NCBI GenBank assembly: GCA_029851415.1
Contig: CM056742.1
Span: 87,162,748-87,226,747 of the forward strand
DNA: 64,000 bases
Direction of reading: 5' to 3'
From: Eretmocerus hayati
Taxonomy: Eukaryota; Arthropoda; Insecta; Hymenoptera; Aphelinidae
The translations under genes were made by a program, and so were the position numbers. The notes under the pieces were generated by a model. That model searched no databases. It saw only the letters and a program-made list of their open reading frames with translations, and was not told the origin of the DNA. Positions within the stretch are counted from its first letter, which is position 1, and each line of letters starts with the position of its first letter. Positions 55,760 to 64,000 of the stretch are shown one piece after another.

Positions 55760-56033
55760 TCAGCTCGTGGACGCAAAACGCAAGTGATAATGGTTCTGGA
55801 TAGTGCTCCTAGTGACTGGGTATTTGGTCACTGTTTCGATAAGCGCGTTTGCGTGACCATTTGATACTTCGGGGCTTCTCTCGTCTCGACGAACCTTGAG
55901 AGATACCTCTTTGATTTGGCGACTGGGGTCTTTCCCTTGTACCAAACGTACTCTTATTTCTACACCGTTGATGAGCATAGTTGATCATATAGCCATGCAG
56001 AAGGTCAATAATGTCGACAGTTCCACCACACAA
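55760..56033 (-). pseudogene. Polinton major capsid fragment (minus strand)
   Basis: Minus-strand frames read VDIIDLLHGY and then NGVEIRVRLVQGKDP, a KVRRDE segment and KYPVTR. These match the region from residue ~175 to ~255 of the capsid protein at 36794 (FDLIGHLH, SGVELRVKL, LVRRSK, KYPLTR). A frame change separates the two parts. Orientation is opposite to the fragment at 55087. Confidence 0.8.
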
Positions 56034-57645
56034 CGTAGAATAATGGCGATGAGCTGGTCAGTTGTTGATGGTTTTTCCTCGGCAATCGCAGCAGCGACAA
56101 ACTACTTACTCGTGTCTTCTCACCATGAGCACGGTGCCAAAGAGATCCCTCAGCTCCAGGACTGTGGCTCAGCAGAGCTATCTAGTAGGCTCGGTATGAG
56201 TAGGCGTTGTTGGGCGGCGAGACAGCTATTCGATAATAATGGCTAATTCTTGATCTTGGAAAATTGAATTATAAAGAGTAAACTCTTCCATAGATCGTGA
56301 TAAGACTTCATTCTTGCAGCGCTTCAACGACTTCCCTCAGTCGACGACACGTTAGAGGATTTATGGTACCTTACTGAGAATAATGTAATAAAGTCAAGTT
56401 CTACCTTACTGTTGGGCATCTATATGTTTAATTGGTATGGCTCGTTAAGGGTGTCATGGATGATACTGCTGTGGCGTCCCGCGTTTCCGAGACGCCCCAT
56501 TTCACTCATATTTCATATGGATTGCAACAGCCAATATGCGATGAGGTCCAAATTCCTATAAAGTAGAGCGAAGTCGATTTTGTCAGTAGCGTGAGAACTT
56601 GTAAATGCATGTTCATTTGAAGAATCAATGATTTGTTCTTGAACATTCAAGTTGATCTTCAAATCGATTATTAAGACTCAACTTCGAATATTTAAGATTA
56701 TTTTTGTTATTTCTTGAATTGATGCTCAAGTTGCTCCGCTTCATCTTTCTGATTCGCGCAAATGAAGTATGATATGCACGTAGAATCATATCAGTCATTC
56801 CGACCGAGTTTCCATATCCAGAACATTCAAAATATGATTCCAACAATACATATATACCATGGGGTGTTACGGATTTGGGATAAGTGAATGGGTTCTCGGT
56901 GCTGACTTGTCTGACCCGAGGGCACAACAAGTTGGGGGCGAGACAGATGTTGACTCTCCGAATTTCAATGCGATGCCAGTTTAATTCCAATAGATACAAT
57001 GTTATACCATGAGAGATAGATACTTATAATCGTGATTCTACTGACTCTAAGAGATGAGACCTGAGATATAGGAGTTACACGTTTCGGGATACGATATGAG
57101 GCTAGACGTGGACTCTATGAATACTCGAATCGGACTGTACTCTAGAAGCTAAATGCGAGCTATACGACTATCCGAGACGGACTGTTTCGTACAAGCTTTT
57201 GCTGGAGGTTTGACTACGTATTTATGCTTTTCCGAGAGTGAGGCGTTCCATGCTAAATGATAGCTTCGGAATCTAGGTATTGACTAGGCCTGCGTCGGCG
57301 CGTTTGACATTCCTCGTGGCTCTTGATCTCGTGCGCCTTTTATTCCAGTATGCTTGTTGCAATACATGGCTCCCTTGGTCTTAAGCTTGTGTCGCCTCCA
57401 AATCTGCGCTGCATTCTATCTGCGTTGCATCGACTAGAGACTTGCGGTGCTTCTCGCTAGTGGCTGATTACTCAATTACTCGAAGCTATCGTGAGCACAT
57501 GACTGCCTACTCTCTCATTGGAATCTAAGGCATCTGATGCGATACTTCCTCGATCACCTATTTGCTCCCTGAGGACTTGCATCAGCTGAGTATCTTTGTT
57601 CCTGAGCTAGTGCCGTCTTGATGTCGGCGCCACTCTCTTTCAAGA
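56034..57645. other. No recognisable gene
   Basis: Short frames only. 57010-57250 faintly resembles the LTR at 61493-61999 and may be old LTR debris. Confidence 0.35.
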
Positions 57646-60600
57646 TTGCCGCTGGATCTGCTCGAGGCTTGTGCGTGCCTCTCCCTGATCGTTGATTGCT
57701 CAATTACTCTGGATCATCATAAGCTATGGCTACTTCGGCTATCTTCGTCAGGATGTATAGCATATATCATGACAGGGGCAAGCCCTCCTGCTCGCCAACC
57801 CCCACCTCGATCAGAGGAATTCATACTTCCCTCTCTCAATAAAACTTACCATCACAACAAACACACATTGACGATCCCTGTGCTCCATCACTCCTTGCTT
57901 GAGCATCCCCGAAGGCTTTGTGATTCGGTGCACGGTCTTACCCGGGATCACAATTACCTAACAATCAACGACATCTGTTCCGCCTTGCTGGACTTGAACT
58001 CGGCTCCAATTGTGCCAGGACGCAGAATATTCATCAATGAGTTGTTGCCCCGTGACAACTTTGAATCTTTCACGAGCCTGAGAACTATCGCGGAGGGTCT
58101 TGGTTTCAAGTATGTCTGGCACAGCGGTGGCAGATTTTTCGTCAAGCAGGGTCGGGGCAGGCGAATGTCTTCACTAGTGCTGCTGATTTGCATATTATTC
58201 ATACCGTTTGTCAATCAGAGACTCGCCGTCATTTTTGTCGCTCACATCGAATTCCTAATACAGATGTTCATAATCCAGGACTTGGCGACAGTGAACATGC
58301 ATCTCCAGCTTCAGCACCATGACCAAAGACGCTCGGGGGGGGCCTCTAAGTCTAACGATCGCCTGAGAGTGGGATACCTCAATATTACCTCTTTGCCGAG
58401 TTATATTGAGGAATTCTGTTTCCACATCACTCATGACCCATCGTATCACACCCTTGGTGTTGCTGAGACATGGCTAGAATCGAAGGTCGACGACAGTCTC
58501 ATTCAGATCCTGGGTTTTTCAGTTATCGGACAGGATTGGAACATGGTTGGTGGAGGCGTAGCCCTTTATGTACAGGATGATTACAAAGTCAAAAAATTCG
58601 CTTCTCCAGATACAACTTGTAACGGTGAACCTATGAAACCAGAGTACTTATTTTGTAGCGTACAAACGACTCCTCGCCCATCCTCGTGGGATCTATCTAC
58701 CGACCACCTGACGTCCCTCTGCAAGATGATTCTGGAGTGTTTGACGTAGTCCGAAATTCGTCTACTGGCTTCAGTCACAAAATTATTATGGGGGATCTGA
58801 ATGCCAACCTATTAACCACATCTACTGACGCGACCACGATCAGACGATTGACAGACGAGCTGTTCTTGCAACTAGTCCAGCATGGCTCTAAACACCATAC
58901 TCACACCTCTTACACATGGATTGACGTCATACTAGTCGACGATAACGACACTGCTACGGATGCACAGAACATCTATCTCTCGTGTTTTGGCGGTCTTGCA
59001 CTCATTGAAGTAACGATTAACATCGTCGTCCCTGAACCGGTGGAGAAACCTTTCTCGTTTCGGGAATATGAAGTCATCGATCCCGGACACTTGAATGACG
59101 TGCTACAACAGATGGACTGAACCCTCATAGACAGTGCCAACATCGACCTAGAGGGAGCAGTGAAATGTTGAAATAAGGAACTCAACTCCGTGTAGCTACG
59201 GACTTACTAACTCCATTAAAAACGGTACAACCCAAAGATGATAAAGCTCCATGGATAGGCCCTGAGCTGAAGCTACTTATTGCGAGATGCCGTGCGGCAG
59301 AAAGGCGTTATCGGCGCACTGGTCGCGCGGTTTCCCTCAATGAGTTCTTTCGACTGAGCGAAGAGATCGAGGTGCGCTCACCACAAGAGCAGAATACTTT
59401 CCTTCGTAATCATCTTGCGGATGCTCTCGACATTCATAAGAATATTTGGAAAGAAATGCGCAACCTCGGTTTCTCACCCAGAGCAAAGGAAAAGATTCAC
59501 ACGGTTTTGCACCGGACGAGCTGAACGCTCACTTTGCGGGAGTCTCCATCTCACCTTACGAGACTACTGAAGAGGCAGAGAGAGTTGTCTCCTCAGCTGT
59601 TGACGCAAGCTTCACGTCCTAACCCACTAATGAGGTTGATGTCATCTTGGCTGTGAAACACTTATCATCACAAGCTCGTGGGGTGGATAAGATTTCTCAG
59701 GTTGTGATCGCAAAAGCTTTACCGGCCATGAGCGATATTAATGTCAAAATTTCAAACTCCTCCTTCGCTCAAGGTATTTTTTCGGAAGCGTGGAGAAAAG
59801 CACAGCTCATTGTATTAAGAAAAAGAACAGCACCATCGACTCTTTCGGATTTTTGTGCAATAGCTCTGCTTTGCTTTTTGTCCAAGGTTCTGGAGAAGAT
59901 AGCTTACGACCAGGTCACGGAGTATCTCAAAGAGAAAAGTCTGCTTGATTCCCTCCAGACCGGCTTTCAGCAACATAGCAGTACTCAGGCAGCCTTGCTA
60001 AAATTGACTGACGATATCCGTATCGCCAAAGACAGGAGAATGGTTACGCTATTATTACTATCTGACCTTAGCAAGGCATGTGGCTCTATCTGACCATCCA
60101 AGCTGCTACAGAAACTCCGTCTGCTGGGATTTTCGGGGACGGCACTTTGGTGGATAAAAACATATCTTGAAGGGCGCTCCCAAATGGTGACATCACAAAA
60201 CAGCGGTGATTCAGATTGGCTCACAACCAACCTCGGAGTTCCACAGGGTTTCGTCCTTGAACCTCTATTGTTCAGTCTATACATTACTGACTTGCCAGAT
60301 ATACTCCGCGGAAAAGACCGTCAAACATTTATTTTATGCGGAAGACCTCCAGATTTATCTTCATATTGAGAAGGATGAAATATCGGAAGGCGATGATCGA
60401 CTAGAGGAGGCAGTGCGATTGGTTGCTGAGTGGACTGAGTCCTTCGGCTTGCGTCTCAACGCCGGCAAGACCAAGTCTATTTCTTTCGGCTCGGCATGCA
60501 ACGTCAATGCGTTGAGAGAGATGGGTCTTGTTGGAGTTGGAATGCCAGGCGGAGTGACGATACCCTTTAGTAACACCGTCTTGAGTCTCAGTGTCATGCT

Positions 60601-61180
60601 TGACAGTAAATTTGAGTAGGAACTGCAGATCGACCAAGTAGTGAAGGAAGTCAATAGAGCCCTATATGGTCTGCGTTTGATCAGGGCTTGTACCATCGAG
60701 ACTCTTCGCCGGGGGCTAGTCGAAACCTCAGTACAATCTTACTTTGACTACTGCGCGGTAGTGTACGTTGACGCTAGTGGAACGCAACGATCGCAAACGT
60801 ATTTGGCATTAAGAGAGGCGAACATATTACCCCCTGCAGGGAGCAACTGTGCTGGCTACGCTCGGACTCGCGTAGACTATATTTTGCAGCCATTCTTATG
60901 TACAAAGCCGTCAGCCCGAATACCTGGCTGCAATGTTCAACAAGTACCAGCGAAGAGCTACCAGTTGTAATGATGAGAGAGACGTCATAATCCTCAGAGT
61001 CAGGTACGAAATTACTGAGAACTCCTTTCAGTATTGTGGCGCCAGGCTCTGGAACTCTCTCCCGCCCCTCCTACGTAGCTTATCCTCAGTATCATCGTTT
61101 AAACACCTTTTGACACTTCATCTACTCAAGCTTGACTCTCAAGACTCCTCGACAATTCCAGATGCTTAGGAATGAGCACT
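57646..61180 (+). pseudogene. CR1/Jockey-type LINE, decayed
   Basis: Fragments follow the order of a non-LTR retrotransposon. The APE endonuclease is at about 58360-59120 (LRVGYLNITSL, VAETWLESKVDD, GGGVALYVQDDY, GSIYRPPD, IIMGDLNANLL) with a frameshift near 58690-58749. RT spans 59647 to ~60620 (SSQARGVDKISQVV, LSKVLEKIAYDQV, GVPQGFVLEPLLFSLYITDLP, FGLRLNAGKTK), broken by stops and shifts. A C-terminal FQYCGARLWNSLPP ending sits near 61050. An upstream ORF part at 57646-58300 is of unclear identity. No activity is expected. Confidence 0.8.
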
Positions 61181-61492
61181 CCCAGTGTAAAGAGTTTATC
61201 GTAAATTGCGACATTTGTAACTCTGTTACCTGATATTATGTGTGTGACATTCCACTCTGTGATAGAAACAAGACTGTGAATAGCGCTGAGCAAATATCAA
61301 TTAATGATTATTCCATACTCTTTTAGCGATAAGTATCAGGCAGTTCCTCTTCCTCTTTTTTTCAACCTTAGAAAATGTTTTCACAAGTTATATGTAATGA
61401 CTGTATTGATATTGTTTTTGCCTGTGGGCAGGATAAAGCATTCATCTATCTATCCAAAGCGTTTATCTATCTTCATATAGTTGACTGCACCG

Positions 61493-61999
61493 TGTTACGT
61501 ATTAAGGGTCCTTCAATACGTTCTCCGCTGAGCTCCTGGACGCACCTGGAGGTTGTGCAAATATGTTGTTTCTGGATCATTGACCGAACCTTTGTTCATC
61601 CAGAAGGCAAGTGGTAGAACGCAATCGGAGTTTATGCAATAAAAAATACAATCCCGAGAGAGACTATAACTCGTGGCTCTACTGATTCTATGACGCGACG
61701 AGGCCAACACTGGCTGCGAATACTCGTCTTGAATGCGTCTACCGCGATGTGGTCCGGTCAACGATTCGTAATCGACTAAGACTCTAGAAGCCCACGCTCA
61801 GGCTTTTGTCCTGTATTTAAGCTCTGCTGAAATTCATATCCCCTCCTGCTCTTTGCTAATGCCTCGCGCGTCGAGTGCGGGCGTACATGAGTCAGCTCGA
61901 GGCCAATGTCCGCCTCTCGCTTGCGGTCACTCATGACGTACCTGTTGCATGTGCAGTCTCTACTGGTCAATGCGCCGTTACGGACCTAGTCCCGTAACA
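61493..61999 (-). repeat. Putative 3' LTR of an env-bearing retroelement
   Basis: 507 bp with inverted ends TGTTACG and CGTAACA. It lies downstream of the minus-strand env, where a 3' LTR is expected. The partner LTR and target duplication would lie outside the window. Confidence 0.5.
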
Positions 62000-62725
62000 C
62001 GTCCGTCGGTCATGTTTTTGCTCTCCGGAGCAATCGTTAAAATTAACAAAAGATGTGACTTAAAAAAAAATTTTCTTGAGTTTAAACATCAACTTGTATA
62101 CCTCTTAATCCGAAAATTACATACAATTTATACATTAATATGACTAAGATGGTTATTGTCCTTGTATTTGTAAGATGCTATCTCCCTTTCAAGTCTCTCT
62201 CGATTTCTTTCGACAAATTATAACGTTAAGGTAAGTTCCTTACAAGTTTTTCTCAATTTTATATGATTCCATGTGTACATAAGGGTTGAATTTTGGAGGT
62301 CATTCTTTATTGACAACATGTATTTTATCTGCTGGTCATATACGTATCATCCAAAGAGTGGGAGCTTCCGTTTTTCCTATTTCTATCCATAGGTAGTATT
62401 TCATCTGTGGGTTATGTATCGTCACAAAGGTGGGAGCTCCTGCTCCTTCCATCATTATCATCGGGTATTTTATCAGCTGCTCATATATCATTCGAAGAGT
62501 GGGAGCTTCCGTTCTTTCCTTGGATTGGGAGCATTGGTTGACCTATCGGTCTTTTTACGATTGCAAATTGGTCCAGGTTCAAGAGTCCTATTCCTCTCTC
62601 TCCTGATTGGACTGCGTAAGTAATAGGCTGAATTGTGATAGATTCTGGTTGTCTCGACCATTTGACCATTGGTTCTTCCTGTATGGGTTTGCGTGCCGTT
62701 CTATCTGAAACTGATCTACCAGTGA
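62000..62725. other. Retroelement 3' region with ~75-bp tandem repeats
   Basis: Three degenerate copies of a ~75-bp unit containing AGTGGGAGCTTCCGTT lie at about 62317-62525, between env and the putative LTR. No gene. Confidence 0.55.
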
Positions 62726-64000
62726 TTAGACAAGGGAACCCCCCGGGCAAAAGACTTTCCATATTATCAATGCGGATATTACGATGAGAATTGTAACGGT
62801 TCCCGTAAACATTAGCGTCTTCTGTAGGGTTTTGAATTTCTTAGAAATGACTTTAAGTTGACTCATTCCTCATGCCTTATTATTGATTTCTTCCAAGTTC
62901 TCCCCTTTTTCTAAGGACCTCGCGGGTGAGTTACCGCGAAGTTGAATATTTGGGACCATATCAAATTCTATCGTCGGGGTTTCCGTATCTTGGGGCAGGT
63001 TCTCGTGAAGTAGCGATGATACATCTGATTGAGTTTCATTGAACAGTCGGGCTTCCGGAGTTGTTGTAATCTGGCGAGATGCCACCAATCTCACGTTTTC
63101 TGTCCTAGCCCAACAGCCTGGGAGCAAGCGGAGCATGCCCATTTCTTGTAGCGTCATTTTCTTATCTAAGCCTTTCTCGCAATTCACGTATATTTTTTCG
63201 GCTGCTTCCGTTGAATAAACCCAAGTGTTTTCCCTTTCAAGTTTAGCCCAAAATATTCCCTGCAATTGAGCTACCTTAAATTCGCAGCTGGATAGGTTCT
63301 TCAATTCTTTCCTTGCAATAAGCTTGATTTCGCAGGGTGAAGATTCGTCTATGTTTCTGACTGGCTCTGTGTCCGTGCAGATGTAATCTCTCTCAAGGCG
63401 TTGCACTTGCTCAACGTTTCGGTCGTGATAGGCATGTAGCTTTCTGTCTCGGTATCTACCGCTGCGTACTCCGCGTCTGGCGAAATGTATACAAATATAG
63501 AGTTACCTTTTTGGCTAACTGGGATCGGGGTGGCCATATAGAGGTCGTACTCTGAATGGCCTAGTAGCGGAAATTTAATGTAATAGATCAGATACGGGTA
63601 TGTTAACAGGATTGATAGTTCTGCTATTTTCAGGATGTCCAAGAGAGGTTCTGCCCCTTCTCCCCCGGGGAATCTAGCGTTCAACATGGTTTGTGCAACG
63701 GTTAGCCTGGTTTTCTCGAATATTGAGGGTGGCATGAATCGTGGGTGTGGCATGCCTCTGGACGCGAACAATATTGCGTTAATTACAGCTTCTGTGTCAA
63801 GTTCGTATCGTGTAACGCACCCGCCGTATGTGTTTAATGCTATGGAAAATTCCATGAATTTGTCTTTGCGTTTCATTTCTTGGATTAATTTATCCGATAT
63901 TACGTCTAGTTCCTTCAATTCGTCCCGGATATTTCCGAACTGATTGTAGATGATTTCGGTTTGGTTTGCTACAAGACTTGCTAGTTGGTTCGTATGGTTG
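62726..64000 (-). pseudogene. env: Baculovirus-F-like envelope gene of an errantivirus-type element, broken and partial
   Basis: The minus-strand gene runs in from beyond the window edge at 64000. The upstream part (to 63349) has SDKLIQEMKRKDKFMEFSIA and GMPHPRFMPP-type blocks; the downstream part (63406-62870) has SSPCEIKLIARKEL and ENTWVYSTEAAEKIYV. Together these mark the Baculo_F-like Env of insect gypsy/errantiviruses, a class I fusion-type surface protein. Two breaks are visible: a frame change between 63406 and 63349, and a TGA at 62872-62870 that comes before an in-frame hydrophobic membrane anchor encoded at about 62815-62739. As it stands it cannot make an anchored protein. Confidence 0.8.

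Noticed and set aside
57010..57250. Second copy of the env-element LTR
   Set aside because: Only scattered similarity by eye; no matching ends or duplication could be defined.
1..64000. tRNA, rRNA and CRISPR features
   Set aside because: No cloverleaf, ribosomal core or regularly spaced direct-repeat array was seen; the context is animal nuclear DNA.

Overview
The window is animal nuclear DNA, most likely from an insect. It has AT-rich sequence, genes with 60-185 bp GT-AG introns, insect-type transposons (R1-clade and Penelope retroelements, a Copia-type LTR, an errantivirus-like env, Tc1/mariner, Maverick/Polinton) and many long inverted repeats. Host coding content is minimal: the only host-like gene recognised is a three-exon piece of the Paf1-complex subunit LEO1 (about 4.5-5.6 kb, minus strand). 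The species cannot be named from sequence alone.

Layout. 0-7.4 kb: fold-back repeats, a ~26-bp minisatellite split by a palindromic DNA transposon, the LEO1 piece, and a CACTGA/TCAGTG array. 7.4-19.2 kb: a kilobase inverted-repeat element (family A) split by a complete 9.7-kb LTR element on the minus strand (779-bp LTRs, AACT target duplication, PBS, polypurine tract). Instead of gag-pol this LTR element carries one 680-codon ORF of no recognised family and a 3.3-kb palindrome with smaller MITEs nested in it. 19.3-21.6 kb: more family A sequence. 21,625-40,817: a 19.2-kb Maverick/Polinton inserted in another family A element, with a perfect 6-bp duplication (CACCCT). 40.8-43.0 kb: the rest of that family A element, then a second palindrome family. 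43.0-45.4 kb: Penelope-like elements with hammerhead-like motifs. 45.4-52.3 kb: a Copia-type solo LTR, a 1,010-bp tandem duplication and a 1.4-kb palindrome. 52.3-54.8 kb: R1-clade LINEs. 55.1-56.0 kb: scrambled remnants of a second Polinton capsid gene. 57.6-61.2 kb: a decayed CR1/Jockey-type LINE. 61.5-64.0 kb: an LTR and a broken baculovirus-F-like env running off the window edge.

The Polinton has a near-complete virus-like gene set. Left to right these are a divergent pair of spliced paralogous genes of unknown function, a protein-primed family B DNA polymerase, then a tightly packed plus-strand block: packaging ATPase, two small conserved proteins, a DDE integrase with chromodomain, penton-like minor capsid protein, a pVI-like membrane-active protein, double-jelly-roll major capsid protein, a possible DEDDh-fold protein, an adenovirus-type cysteine protease and a last protein with an in-frame stop. 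Its polymerase is interrupted by an apparently intact Tc1-like transposon at a TA; the frame is open on both sides.

The nesting gives a relative history: family A inverted repeats first, then LTR-element and Polinton insertions, then younger Tc1, Harbinger-type MITE and palindrome insertions. The least familiar items are the RT-less LTR element with its orphan ORF, the divergent paralogue pair in the Polinton, the superfamily of kilobase palindromes, and perfect template-switch-like hairpins.
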